64,000 bases of DNA from Agathobacter sp. (GTDB taxonomy: Bacteria > Bacillota > Clostridia > Lachnospirales > Lachnospiraceae). The stretch spans positions 62,001-126,000 of the forward strand of contig JAFQRZ010000036.1 of the NCBI GenBank assembly GCA_017409825.1, given 5' to 3'. Shown piece by piece: positions 32,580 through 42,144 of this stretch. The notes under the pieces are model-generated. The model had not been told where the DNA came from. It worked only from the letters and a program-made list of their open reading frames with translations, and did not search any database. A program made the translations under genes and the position numbers. How positions within the stretch are numbered: position 1 is the first letter of the stretch; the number at the start of each line of letters is the position of its first letter.

Positions 32580-33326
32580 ATGAAGGACAATAAAATACTC
32601 AAAGTTACAATTTGCACGATTGTTATGCTAGGATTAATGCTTATCGGAGGAAATAATTATATGTATAACAATGGTTTGTCTGGTAAGTATGTGAATACGG
32701 AACCAAAAGAAGGGCAGATTAAGGTGGCTTGCGTAGGTGATAGCATTACCTATGGTCATGGAGTCTCAGGATGGAAAGAAAACAATTATCCAGCGGTTTT
32801 ACAGGAGCTTTTAGGAGAAGAATATCATGTAGCAAACTTCGGCTCAAGTGGAGCCTGTGTCAATCCAGAGGGTGACCAGCCGTATATGGATAGAGAAGTA
32901 TATCAGGCTGCATTAGAGTATGATGCAGATATTATTGTTTTTATGATTGGCACGAATGATTCGAAACCGGAGAATTGGACGGATATAGAGGGATTCATGG
33001 AAGATTACACGGCTCTCTTAGGTAGTTTTCTCGAAGGAGAAAATGCACCAGAAGTATATGTAGGACTTTGTGCAGAGGCATATTACAAAGAAGATGCAGA
33101 TCAATCAACGGGAATTGCTAGCTATGATATACAGCCTGCGATTGTAGATGAAATTGCTGAGGCAATAGAGCTACATACAATTACCAGTGGATTTGCGATG
33201 AAAACGGTAGATGTTCACTCTTTGACAGAGGCTCATCCAGAATGGTTTGAAGCTGATGGAATTCATCCAAACAATGATGGTGCAAAAGCTATTGCAGAAG
33301 CAGTAGCAGAGGAGATTCAAAAATAG
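32580..33326 (+). CDS. Membrane-anchored SGNH/GDSL hydrolase
   Basis: The 248-residue protein has a signal anchor (about residues 8-26) and an outer SGNH domain: block I VACVGDSITYGHG (about 51-63, Ser nucleophile), the Gly of GSSGACVN, block III GTNDS (about 129-133) and block V DGIHPNNDG (about 226-234, Asp-His). It is probably an esterase or acetylhydrolase acting on cell-wall or dietary glycans. Forty bp after the preceding gene. Confidence 0.9.
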   Translation: MKDNKILKVTICTIVMLGLMLIGGNNYMYNNGLSGKYVNTEPKEGQIKVACVGDSITYGHGVSGWKENNYPAVLQELLGEEYHVANFGSSGACVNPEGDQPYMDREVYQAALEYDADIIVFMIGTNDSKPENWTDIEGFMEDYTALLGSFLEGENAPEVYVGLCAEAYYKEDADQSTGIASYDIQPAIVDEIAEAIELHTITSGFAMKTVDVHSLTEAHPEWFEADGIHPNNDGAKAIAEAVAEEIQK

Positions 33327-33413
33327 GAATAGTAACTATAAATAAATGCTATTATTCAAATTTCATTCATAGGTATAGAATATAAAAATAACTATATTGA
33401 GAGGTGGATGATT

Positions 33414-34199
33414 ATGGAATTTGGAATGCCTACATTAATTGAAATCTATGATTTAGAAGAAAGTGCAAAACTCTGTCAGGAGCTTGGCCTTAAGTTTATG
33501 GAACTGAATATGACGTTTCCACAATATCAGATTGAGCAAATGGAGAATGTAGATTATTTACAGCAAATTGCAGATAAATATGGAATTTATTATACAATCC
33601 ATTTGGATGAAACGATGGATGTGTGCAATTTTAATCCATTGGTGGCGGATGCCTATATGGAAACTTTGGCACGTACGATAGAGGTAGCAAAAAAATTACA
33701 TATTCCATCTCTAAATATGCACATGTTAAATGGTATTTATGTCACATTGCCAGATAAAAAGGTATGTATGTATCAGGAATATATTGACAGTTATATGAAT
33801 GGTATCAAAAAACTTCGTGACATGGCGGAAGAACTGATTGGAGATTCCGAAGTTCGAATCAATATTGAAAATACAGATGGTTATTTGCCATTTCATAAGC
33901 AGGCAATCAAGTATCTTTTGGAGAGTCCAGTGTTTGGGCTGACATGGGATATTGGACATTCACATGCATTGGACAATATTGATGAGCCATTCATTATGGA
34001 AAACGAAAATCATTTGAATCATTTCCACATTCATGATGGTTACGGAACCAAGAACCACCAGACCTTAGGGACAGGAGAAATTGACCTGCACCAGAGACTT
34101 GGAATAGCAAAGAGGCATGATTGTACCTGCGTTTTAGAAACGAAGACAATAGAAGCATTAAAGCAGTCAGTTGTCTGGCTGGAAGAAAACGATAAATAA
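33414..34199 (+). CDS. Sugar phosphate isomerase/epimerase-like TIM-barrel protein
   Basis: The 261-residue protein matches the AP-endonuclease-2/xylose-isomerase-like barrel: YYTIHLDETMDVCNF (about residue 60), LNMHMLNG, INIENTDGY (Glu ligand), LTWDIGHSHALDN and HFHIHDGYG, which supply the metal-binding Glu, Asp and His residues. Substrate unknown. I start at 33414, after GAGAGGTGG; the ATG at 33408 overlaps that site. It ends at a convergent terminator. Confidence 0.85.
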   Translation: MEFGMPTLIEIYDLEESAKLCQELGLKFMELNMTFPQYQIEQMENVDYLQQIADKYGIYYTIHLDETMDVCNFNPLVADAYMETLARTIEVAKKLHIPSLNMHMLNGIYVTLPDKKVCMYQEYIDSYMNGIKKLRDMAEELIGDSEVRINIENTDGYLPFHKQAIKYLLESPVFGLTWDIGHSHALDNIDEPFIMENENHLNHFHIHDGYGTKNHQTLGTGEIDLHQRLGIAKRHDCTCVLETKTIEALKQSVVWLEENDK

Positions 34200-34201
34200 A
34201 T

Positions 34202-34229
34202 AAATCCCCCTCGACGGAGGGGGATTTTT
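34202..34229. terminator. Convergent terminator
   Basis: AAATCCCCCTC and its exact complement around a GACG loop, then a T-tract; lies between converging genes. Confidence 0.88.
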
Positions 34230-34797
34230 AGTTTGCTACATGATGTTGTAATTCACGAAGTAGCACCGTTGCTCTAGCGGTTAATTCATCAAAGGACATT
34301 GGTAGTTCTCCAATAAACCAATCTCGATATAGCTTGATAATTCCTCCAGAATAAAAACTGGTATAGAAAACGAAATCTTCGTGAGATACGGTAGAAACCT
34401 CGGATTCATGATCATATACGTAGGAGATAAGTACATTCGAAATTTCTTCATATATTTTCATATTAATATCAGATGAGAATATCTTTTTATAAAAGTCAAA
34501 ATCTCTTTCCATAACCATCTGTAGTTCTTTTAACATAATCCCCATATCAAATTGGGAATCATCATGAAATGTAGTGATAGAGGATTTGATGATATCGTAT
34601 GCACTTTCAAAGATGCTTGTAACCACATCGGATACACTTTCGTAATGAGCATAGAAGGTGCCTCGATTGATGTCTGCCTTCTTCACAATATCGGTTACTG
34701 TAATTTTATCTAAGGTCTTTTCGTCCAACAAGGCAACAAGTGCGTCAGTGATTAATTTTTTAGAACGAAGAGAGCTTTTGTATTCTGCTTTAGCCAT
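34228..34797 (-). CDS. TetR/AcrR-family regulator (paralogue B), likely repressor of the MMPL operon
   Basis: The 189-residue protein has a TetR head, YKSSLRSKKLITDALVALLDEKTLDKITVTDIVKKADINRGTFYAHY, whose recognition helix is nearly the same as in the regulator at 31076. The C-terminal half is a TetR_C-type domain. It is divergent from the MMPL exporter gene, the standard layout for a local repressor. I start at 34797 because AAAGGG precedes it; 13 upstream codons in frame lack a site. Confidence 0.9.
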   Translation of the reverse strand: MAKAEYKSSLRSKKLITDALVALLDEKTLDKITVTDIVKKADINRGTFYAHYESVSDVVTSIFESAYDIIKSSITTFHDDSQFDMGIMLKELQMVMERDFDFYKKIFSSDINMKIYEEISNVLISYVYDHESEVSTVSHEDFVFYTSFYSGGIIKLYRDWFIGELPMSFDELTARATVLLRELQHHVAN

Positions 34798-34876
34798 AAA
34801 TGTTTCCCTTTCTTCCGTACTTGTAAAATCGAACAAATATGAGATTTTTGTCTATTTTTGAGCAAATGAAAATGAT

Positions 34877-34960
34877 TTGCATATTGTGTGCAATTTGTTC
34901 TTTTATTATAATTGAAATAAGTTCAAAATTCAACACTTGTATTATTTTGTGATTGTGTTG
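34877..34960 (+). promoter_or_regulatory. MMPL operon promoter and putative TetR operator
   Basis: TTGTGT (34884-34889), 17 bp and TATAAT (34907-34912) form a sigma-A promoter. A dyad TTGCA, 7 bp, TGCAA (34877-34893) covers the -35 box. Downstream, CAACAC (34931-34936) and GTGTTG (34955-34960) form the inverted pair also found before the other TetR gene. Either dyad could be the repressor site. Confidence 0.5.
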
Positions 34961-34984
34961 AAATGTAAGGAAAAGGGGGATTCT

Positions 34985-37507
34985 ATGGAACCAAAAAAAG
35001 AACAGGGAAACATAATGGAAAAAATAGCCCAGTTTATTGTAGATAAACGAAATTTGTTTTTCTTTATCTATGTGGTTGCTATTATTTTCAGTTTGGTTGC
35101 TATGGGCTGGAAACAGGTAGAAACAGATGTTACGGTTTACCTGAATGAGGAAAGTGAGACTAGACAAGGGCTTTCGACGATGAATGAACATTTTGCGATG
35201 TTTTCATCGGCTCGTGTTATGATTTCGAACATAACTTATGAAGAAGCGAAGATGTTGTATGATCAAATCGTAGAAGTCGAAGGCGTTACGATGGTAGACT
35301 TTAGCAATAAGCCAGAGTCATATAAAGATGCTTATGCATTGATGTCGGTTACTTTCGATGGAAAAGATTTAGAGCAGGAGACGATAGATGCAGTTGCTTC
35401 TATTAAGGAAATCTTAACTGGTTATGATTATATAGTAGATACTACGGTTGGATATGACCAGGTAGCAGATCTGGGTGTTCAAATGATGGAGATTATGGGA
35501 TATGCTGTTGTGGTTATTATCGTTGGTTTGACTTTGACCTCTACAGCATACGCAGAATTGCCAGTATTAGGATTAACCTTTGGAACAGCGATTCTTCTTG
35601 GTATGGGAACAAACTTCTTACTCGGAAAGATTAGTTTTGTATCCGATTCGGTTGGTATGCTGCTACAGCTAGCGATGGGGATAGACTATGCGATTATTTT
35701 AGTTCACCGATTTAGTGCAGAGAGAGAACATTTACCAGCAAGAGAGGCTTGTATCAAGGCTTTATCAAAAGCAATTCCAGAAATTACGGCGTCGTCTTTA
35801 ACGACAATTGGTGGTTTGTTTGCGCTTTCCTTCATGGATTTTGGAATTGGCAAGGATTTATCGATTGTATTAATTAAGGGTGTTGTACTTATTTTGATTT
35901 GTGTATTTACCCTTATGCCAGGCCTTTTGATGCTTTTCTCTAAGTGGATTGATAAGACGAAACATAAGAACCTTTTACCAGATGTATCGTTTATCGGTAA
36001 ATTCTGTGCAAAGGCAAGATGGGTGATTACACCAATCTTTTTGGTAGTACTCGTAGGAGCTTATTTCTTATCGGCAGCATGTCCATTTACATATACAACT
36101 ATGTTACGTCGCGATAATATGAGTGAGCGTATGGAAGCATATTTTGAAATCAATGATGTATTTGGTTCTACAAACATGATTGCAATTCTTGTTCCAACGG
36201 GTGACTATGAAGCAGAGGCGCAGATTTTAGAGGAATTGGAAGCTTGTGAAGGTGTAAAATCCACGATGGGCCTTGCAAATACCGAACTTATGGATGGTGT
36301 TGTACTTACGGATTCCTTAAATGCAAGAGAGTTGTCGGAAGTATTAGGCATTGATTATGAGATTGTAGAAATGCTTTATATGATGTATGCAATGGAAGAT
36401 GAGCAGTATGGGAAATTGGTGGACATGAGTACCTATCGCGTTCCAGTTTTTGATTTGTTCTGTTATCTAAAGGAGACCTTGGAAACAAGCGGTATGAGTT
36501 TAGATGGAGAACTGGCAGAAGCTGCAGAGATGCTCGATATGCTTGATATGGCAAAAGAGCAGCTCCAGACAGAAGAATATAGTCGTTTGGTTGTATACGC
36601 AGATCTTCCAGATGAAGGGGAAGAGACCTATGCATTCTTAGAAAAAATACATGAAATTGCAGATAAGCATTATACGAAACCAGTGTATGCAATCGGTAAC
36701 TCTACAAGCTGTAGAGATTTAGGAAGTACCTTTGCAACAGATAATACAATTATTAGTGTACTTTCCATTATATTTGTTATTGCAGTATTGTTATTTACGT
36801 TCAAATCCGTTGGATTACCAGTACTTCTTATTGTTGTAATCCAGGGAGCAATTTGGATGAACTTTTCTTTCCCAACGATTACAGAAACACCATTGTATTT
36901 CTTGGGATATTTGATTGTAAGTTCACTTCAGATGGGATGTAATATTGACTATGCTATCGTAATATCGAGTCATTTTAATGAACAGAAAGAACATCTTCCA
37001 GCGGAGGAAGCGATTGTTGTAGCGGTAAATAAAGCATTCCCAACAGTACTTACCTCAGGTACGATTATGGCGGTTATGGGATTCCTGTTGGGTGGAATCA
37101 GTACAGAGCCTACGAACGCGGTTATGGGTGAATGTATTGGTCGTGGTACATTAATTTCCATGGTACTTGTATTATTTGTATTACCATGTATCCTGGTTAT
37201 CGGAGAAAAGATTATTGAACGCACAAGTTTCAGCATGAAGGGTGCTAGTATTGATATGTCGGAATATGAAGATTTTGGACATATGCATGTAAAAGGCCGT
37301 ATGAACGGATGGGTAGAAGGTATTATCGTTGGTGAAGTAGATGCGGTGATATCTGGACGAGTACATGCAATGGTGGTTTCCGACACCCTTGAGATTGAGA
37401 TGAAGGAAGCGGATCCGAATGCGATAGAAAATGCAAAACAAGCTTATGCAGAGAAGCTTGGAGAAGAAGCAGAAAAGCAGGAAGGGGGTAGCAAGGATGA
37501 AGCATAA
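34985..37507 (+). CDS. MMPL/RND-superfamily exporter
   Basis: The 840-residue membrane protein has the RND duplicated plan: one helix, an outer loop, then a block of five helices, in each half. The first helix is at about 18-40, the first block about 165-330, the second half starts near 345 with its block about 580-750. Patterns such as GMLLQLAMGIDYAIILVHRFSAERE and SLQMGCNIDYAIVISSHFNEQKE are the duplicated helix-4 segments with the proton-relay Asp. The length fits the HAE3/MmpL-type of Gram-positives. A C-terminal cytoplasmic tail of about 85 residues is present. Likely cargo: lipid or drug. AAGGGGG precedes the ATG. The next gene overlaps it. Confidence 0.9.
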   Translation: MEPKKEQGNIMEKIAQFIVDKRNLFFFIYVVAIIFSLVAMGWKQVETDVTVYLNEESETRQGLSTMNEHFAMFSSARVMISNITYEEAKMLYDQIVEVEGVTMVDFSNKPESYKDAYALMSVTFDGKDLEQETIDAVASIKEILTGYDYIVDTTVGYDQVADLGVQMMEIMGYAVVVIIVGLTLTSTAYAELPVLGLTFGTAILLGMGTNFLLGKISFVSDSVGMLLQLAMGIDYAIILVHRFSAEREHLPAREACIKALSKAIPEITASSLTTIGGLFALSFMDFGIGKDLSIVLIKGVVLILICVFTLMPGLLMLFSKWIDKTKHKNLLPDVSFIGKFCAKARWVITPIFLVVLVGAYFLSAACPFTYTTMLRRDNMSERMEAYFEINDVFGSTNMIAILVPTGDYEAEAQILEELEACEGVKSTMGLANTELMDGVVLTDSLNARELSEVLGIDYEIVEMLYMMYAMEDEQYGKLVDMSTYRVPVFDLFCYLKETLETSGMSLDGELAEAAEMLDMLDMAKEQLQTEEYSRLVVYADLPDEGEETYAFLEKIHEIADKHYTKPVYAIGNSTSCRDLGSTFATDNTIISVLSIIFVIAVLLFTFKSVGLPVLLIVVIQGAIWMNFSFPTITETPLYFLGYLIVSSLQMGCNIDYAIVISSHFNEQKEHLPAEEAIVVAVNKAFPTVLTSGTIMAVMGFLLGGISTEPTNAVMGECIGRGTLISMVLVLFVLPCILVIGEKIIERTSFSMKGASIDMSEYEDFGHMHVKGRMNGWVEGIIVGEVDAVISGRVHAMVVSDTLEIEMKEADPNAIENAKQAYAEKLGEEAEKQEGGSKDEA

Positions 37508-40190
37508 GAAATGGTTACAAAAAATATGTGTTTGTATTATGACTGGCTGCTTATTATTCTCGATGCTACCAGTGTCCTTTCAGGCAGACGAAATAGAAGC
37601 AGGACCAAAAGCGAGTAAGGTAGATGAGGCTTCTATTCCAGCAGATGCGATCTACATTAATACGACGTATGATTTAATTGACCTAGCAGAAAATTGTATT
37701 GATGAAGAATATAGCAAAGGAAAAGTATTTGTATTAAACCAAGATATTCACATGACTGGTGTCGATTTCGAAGGGATTCCTACCTTTGGAGGAACCTTCT
37801 TGGGTCAGGGACATAAGATTTATGGTATTGAATTCGAACAGGATGCAAATACACTGGGATTTTTCCGTTATCTGCAAACAAGTGCTGTTGTAAATGGATT
37901 GATTTTGCAGATTAACGTACAGCCGGATAATGGCAATTCTGTGATTGGTGGTATTGCAGGTATAAATAAGGGTACCATTCGTAACTGTATTGTAAATGGT
38001 GTTGTTTCGGGTAAATCAACTGTCGGCGGTTTTGTAGGTGAGAACAAAGTGTCTGGTATCATTGAAAACTGTATGATAAATGGTTTGGTTCATGGTGAAA
38101 CAATTGTTGGCGGTTTTGCAGGAAAGAATCATGGTGTCATTCGCGCATGTATCAATCAGGCAGAAGTAAACACTGCAGTAGAACACAATACTATCGGCAT
38201 GGACTTAAGTAATATGGACATGGATTTGGAATTTAGTCTGGACATGGATATGGATAGTTTTGGATTCTCTGAAAGTATGGGATCTTCTTCGGAGATTGGT
38301 GGAATTGCAGGAACTAGTTCGGGTGTAATTCGAGAATGTATCAATAAGGGAAATGTAGGATACGAAAAGATGGGCTACAATATCGGTGGTATTGTAGGTT
38401 CTTCCAATGGTTATCTGGCAGACTGTGTGAATTATGCCGAAATCAATGGTTCCAATGGTGTTGGTGGTATCGCAGGACAGATGAAACCAAGTTTTGTGGT
38501 TATTTTTGATGACATAGAGTTGGAGGTTCCTTCGGGAAACCTGGATGATTTCGAAATCGAATTTCCAGAGGATTTTGATGGAATGGAACTTCCAGAGGAC
38601 TTCGAAGATATTGAGCTTCCAGAAGATACGGAAGATTTTGAGGATTTAGATACGGAAGAGTTTGATGAAGATAAGCTCAATGCAATATTGAATGATTTCA
38701 GCAATTCTTTAGAAGAAGCAGTTGAGGATGTAGATATTTCTGTACCAGAACTGGATATTTCTGTGGGTGTCGAAATCGTGGATGTTTCTCGTGAGGATAC
38801 ACAAAATGATACGCTTGCAAAAGCATATCGTTGTGTGAATTATGGTGCGGTATATGGAAGCAAATATGTAGGTGGTATTGCAGGAAATGCGAATCGAGAG
38901 TCTACCGTGAACATGGATGAGGATATTGAAATCAATGGGGAGCTCAGCATGAGTGGCAAAGGCGAACAACGTCTGGTTATTCGCGACTGTACCAACTATG
39001 GGAAAATATCCGTGTCTAAAAAGTATGCGGGTGGTATTGTCGGATTTATGGCAATTGGCGCCGTGATAGAAGGCAAGAATTTAGGTAACTTGGATTGTCT
39101 AAGTGCAGATTATATTGGTGGTATTGCAGGTGGCTGTAATACCGTGATTCTTAACAGTGTAAGCAAATGTATCATAGTAGGTTCGGATTATGTAGGCGGC
39201 ATTGCTGGCTGGGGATATGAATGCTATGATAGCAATGCATTGGTTGATATTGCTGCTGGAACAAAATATGTAGGTAGCATTTTGGGTGGTACTGAGGTTC
39301 TTCCTGATGATCGAGCAGAAGAAAGTGAGGAAGATAATACACCACTTCTAAAAGGCAATACCTATTATGTTGTTGGTAACAATATTGGTGGTATTGATGG
39401 CATCAACTATGCAGGAGTATCTGCAAAAATCAGTTTAGAAGAGTTTTTGGCGATTCCAAATCTGGATGATGTATTTAAACAGGTGGCAATTCGATTTGTT
39501 GTAGAAGGGCAGGAGGATGTGGTTCGAACCATTCCAACTGGTGGAACACTCACACTGGATCAGCTTCCAATTCCAAAAGTGGAAGATGGTGAAATCTATG
39601 AATGGGTATTTGTAAAACCAGTAAAGGACAAAACCCTTGGAATGAATGAAGTAGAAGAAGTGCTTTATCTTTCAGAAGCGAGACTTAGCAACGTTTTATT
39701 TAACCAGACCTATGAAGCAGATTTTAATCCAAAGCATATGGTAGCACAGGGGCAGGATAAAACGCCTACGGGAAAGACACGCATCCTCGCAATTGGAGCA
39801 TTTGATACGACAACAGATATTACACTTACCAATGTGCTTTCTTCGGAAAACACAGTTTTAGGGGAAGAAGTAATTGAAAACTGGAAGGTAAGTATTTCAA
39901 ACATTGGTGTAGAAGAACTCCGTTATTATATTCCAGAGGGAATGGATGTAGAAAAGATTACAGTATATGTAAAGGATGCAGAAGGAAACTGGAACGAGCG
40001 TGATTTTAGCGTAATTGGTTCTTATCTTGCATTTGACTTTGTGGACGGAGAACAGGGATTTGCATTGCAGGAAAATACAAATATGACAGGACGAGTAATT
40101 GGATTCGTAATTGCTGGTGTTGTTGGATTTGTGGTAGCATTTATTCTCACAAAGAGAAAGGGAAAACATGCAAAAAAGGAAAGTAATTAA
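37497..40190 (+). CDS. Large surface protein with GLUG-type repeats and a C-terminal anchor
   Basis: The 897-residue protein has a signal peptide (about residues 8-28), about ten copies of a GLUG-like repeat with the core (I/V)GG(I/F)(A/V)G followed by a CxNxG/V strand (about 145-600), an acidic insert full of LPED/FED units (about 340-400), a beta-rich domain, and a final membrane helix (about 866-886) followed by KRKGKHAKK. The repeats probably form a beta-helix outside the cell. It overlaps the MMPL gene by 11 bp and the next gene by 23 bp, so the three are translated as a unit. No LPXTG is seen; the terminal helix would anchor it. Confidence 0.82.
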   Translation: MKHKKWLQKICVCIMTGCLLFSMLPVSFQADEIEAGPKASKVDEASIPADAIYINTTYDLIDLAENCIDEEYSKGKVFVLNQDIHMTGVDFEGIPTFGGTFLGQGHKIYGIEFEQDANTLGFFRYLQTSAVVNGLILQINVQPDNGNSVIGGIAGINKGTIRNCIVNGVVSGKSTVGGFVGENKVSGIIENCMINGLVHGETIVGGFAGKNHGVIRACINQAEVNTAVEHNTIGMDLSNMDMDLEFSLDMDMDSFGFSESMGSSSEIGGIAGTSSGVIRECINKGNVGYEKMGYNIGGIVGSSNGYLADCVNYAEINGSNGVGGIAGQMKPSFVVIFDDIELEVPSGNLDDFEIEFPEDFDGMELPEDFEDIELPEDTEDFEDLDTEEFDEDKLNAILNDFSNSLEEAVEDVDISVPELDISVGVEIVDVSREDTQNDTLAKAYRCVNYGAVYGSKYVGGIAGNANRESTVNMDEDIEINGELSMSGKGEQRLVIRDCTNYGKISVSKKYAGGIVGFMAIGAVIEGKNLGNLDCLSADYIGGIAGGCNTVILNSVSKCIIVGSDYVGGIAGWGYECYDSNALVDIAAGTKYVGSILGGTEVLPDDRAEESEEDNTPLLKGNTYYVVGNNIGGIDGINYAGVSAKISLEEFLAIPNLDDVFKQVAIRFVVEGQEDVVRTIPTGGTLTLDQLPIPKVEDGEIYEWVFVKPVKDKTLGMNEVEEVLYLSEARLSNVLFNQTYEADFNPKHMVAQGQDKTPTGKTRILAIGAFDTTTDITLTNVLSSENTVLGEEVIENWKVSISNIGVEELRYYIPEGMDVEKITVYVKDAEGNWNERDFSVIGSYLAFDFVDGEQGFALQENTNMTGRVIGFVIAGVVGFVVAFILTKRKGKHAKKESN

Positions 40191-41361
40191 TATCACAGTA
40201 GGGATTATAGTAATTCTGCTGTTTGGATTTTTACTGTATTTTGGAACGAAGGTATATCCAAAGCTGAGGATTGGAAAAGAAATCTCGAATTTATTGCAGC
40301 CTATTCTAACACAAGAGAATCAATCCATGCACATGAAGGTTACTACTGATATTGGGGGCGAACCATTTCTGTTGGATTCCGATATTTATATGGTAAAAGA
40401 GGAAGAACAGAAGTATTTGGTTTTGGAACAGATGGATTTTCCTGTTTATATCGTAGACGATTTGCTGCTATTGGAAAATGGAAACGCATTTCAGCTTGCA
40501 AAACAGACGGAGTCGCAATCGCATACATACGATAATCTGTTTGTACAGATTGCGGCTGCGTATGAGATGTTTGACATCACTTGTGTGAAAACAGATTCGG
40601 AGTCAGGTTATTCTATTCATGTAACAGGGGAACAGGTGCAGGAATTGCTCGCAAAGGTAATGCCGGCAGATGCGAAGAAGTTTGATAGCATTGAAAAGTT
40701 ACAACTTGTAATGGTTGCTCAAAATGATAAACTTGATAGAATTGAGATTACTGGAAAGGCAGAGGTGAATGGAAAATCTGTACAGATAGAGGTCCTGATT
40801 TCCGAGTTTCGAAAGCTGGAAGCTGGAGTATATGAGATACCAGAAACTGTAAAACATGCGGTAAAGACGGTTGACAGAGATACATTATTAAACCTTACAG
40901 AGGATTTGTATCGTTTACTGGTAGCATTTGAACAATTCCAAAAGAAAGAGTCACAGGACGGAACGGTAACTTTACATGCAAATTGTGGGTTGATAAATTT
41001 TACCAATACCTTTGATTTAGAGACATTTCAGCAGAATGAAACCACTTCTATGAATACAGAAGAGATTCATAATCTTCCAGCGATGATAGCAGTCCTCTGT
41101 ATGGAAGGAGAGATTCGTTGTATTGAAAGTGAGGAAGGATTTGAGTATACACTTTCTTTGGATGAGGAATCTATGCAAAAAATAACTGGAATGGTTATTC
41201 CAGAAGTAGTTAACTATGTGATGCAGCTTACGGATGGTGTATCGAAGGTGACGATAGAGGAAAACAGGATTTCCTCTATAGAAATCAGCATCAAAGGTAA
41301 TGTAAATATGGTGATTACCAAGGTGCCGATGGAAGTCAGTGTTGAATTTCAATATGAATAA
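40168..41361 (+). CDS. Membrane-anchored extracytoplasmic protein, third gene of the MMPL operon
   Basis: The 397-residue protein has a single N-terminal membrane helix (about residues 8-26) and a large outer domain in two similar halves of beta character (VTTDIGGEPFLLDSDIYMV... and later GTVTLHANCGLINFTNTFDLETF...). The style resembles lipid-binding LppX/LolA-like sandwiches, which would suit an exporter partner, but this is inference. The ATG at 40168 lies inside the previous gene; the operon ends at the terminator at 41369. Confidence 0.7.
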   Translation: MQKRKVINITVGIIVILLFGFLLYFGTKVYPKLRIGKEISNLLQPILTQENQSMHMKVTTDIGGEPFLLDSDIYMVKEEEQKYLVLEQMDFPVYIVDDLLLLENGNAFQLAKQTESQSHTYDNLFVQIAAAYEMFDITCVKTDSESGYSIHVTGEQVQELLAKVMPADAKKFDSIEKLQLVMVAQNDKLDRIEITGKAEVNGKSVQIEVLISEFRKLEAGVYEIPETVKHAVKTVDRDTLLNLTEDLYRLLVAFEQFQKKESQDGTVTLHANCGLINFTNTFDLETFQQNETTSMNTEEIHNLPAMIAVLCMEGEIRCIESEEGFEYTLSLDEESMQKITGMVIPEVVNYVMQLTDGVSKVTIEENRISSIEISIKGNVNMVITKVPMEVSVEFQYE

Positions 41362-41368
41362 TAGAAAT

Positions 41369-41398
41369 AAAGGGTTGTCGCATTTGTGACAACCCTTT
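41369..41398. terminator. Convergent terminator after the MMPL operon
   Basis: AAAGGGTTGTC and its exact complement around an 8-nt loop, followed by ATTTTGTTT. Confidence 0.85.
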
Positions 41399-41405
41399 AT
41401 TTTGT

Positions 41406-42041
41406 TTAGAATCCAAGTTCTTCTCCTACGAGGATAACCTTGATGCGGTTTGGGACACGACTTGCTCTGGTGATAACGATTTGGTCACAAATGGTATCCG
41501 AAAGACAGTTGCCACATACGCCATTGACAGCACAAGGTGTATTTTTGTTTAAGCGGACACAGTTTTGTGGAGAAGCTACATTACGGGTACGGCTGATACC
41601 TTCCTCTACATTTTTAACGATTTTGTTCATGCCAGCGAGGATAATAACATTGTCTGGCCCATAGATGAGTGCAGCTACGCGATTGCCGTTTCCGTCGATG
41701 TTTACGAGTTCGCCGTCAATCGTGATGGCATTGGAACTCATGAAATAGTAGTCACAGGAAAGTGCATCATGCATAATCTGCTTATTTTCTTCTGGTGTTG
41801 TAGCGGTGGCACGGTCATAGAGTGTGATGTCTTCACGGGCGCGAAGTTCTGCTAATACACCGGTTTCGTCTAAAGTAACAGAACCTCCAAAGGAAACCTT
41901 GCTGTTTGCTGGAACGAGAGAAAGGGCAAGTTCTTTTGCTTCTGCAGCAGTTTCACAATAATACCCTTCGATAAAGCGTTTTTGAAAGCCTTTTAATACG
42001 GTATTTGAAAGGTTTTTATAATATTCTTGTTTAATACTCAT
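41406..42041 (-). CDS. LUD-domain protein (LutC/YkgG-like)
   Basis: The 211-residue protein has the LUD (DUF162) fold: VPANSKVSFGGSVTLDETGVL (about residues 43-63), DYYFMSSNAITIDGELVNIDGNGNRVAALIYGP (about 97-129). A C-terminal Cys cluster (C-VRLNKNTPC-AVNGVC-GNC-LSDTIC) could hold a metal. LutC proteins take part in lactate oxidation, but no lutAB genes are close, and this stand-alone form is common in Clostridia without known role. Confidence 0.86.
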   Translation of the reverse strand: MSIKQEYYKNLSNTVLKGFQKRFIEGYYCETAAEAKELALSLVPANSKVSFGGSVTLDETGVLAELRAREDITLYDRATATTPEENKQIMHDALSCDYYFMSSNAITIDGELVNIDGNGNRVAALIYGPDNVIILAGMNKIVKNVEEGISRTRNVASPQNCVRLNKNTPCAVNGVCGNCLSDTICDQIVITRASRVPNRIKVILVGEELGF

Positions 42042-42088
42042 TTGTTATTCCTCCACAAATATTCATTGCAAAAAGTATAGCATAGTTT

Positions 42089-42116
42089 TTGACATATTTC
42101 AATTTTGTGATAAAAT
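42089..42116 (+). promoter_or_regulatory. Sigma-A promoter of the ABC exporter gene
   Basis: TTGACA (42089-42094), 16 bp, TAAAAT (42111-42116), 29 bp before the start. Confidence 0.7.
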
Positions 42117-42144
42117 ATATAAGTTAGGGAAAAGAGGTAATACT

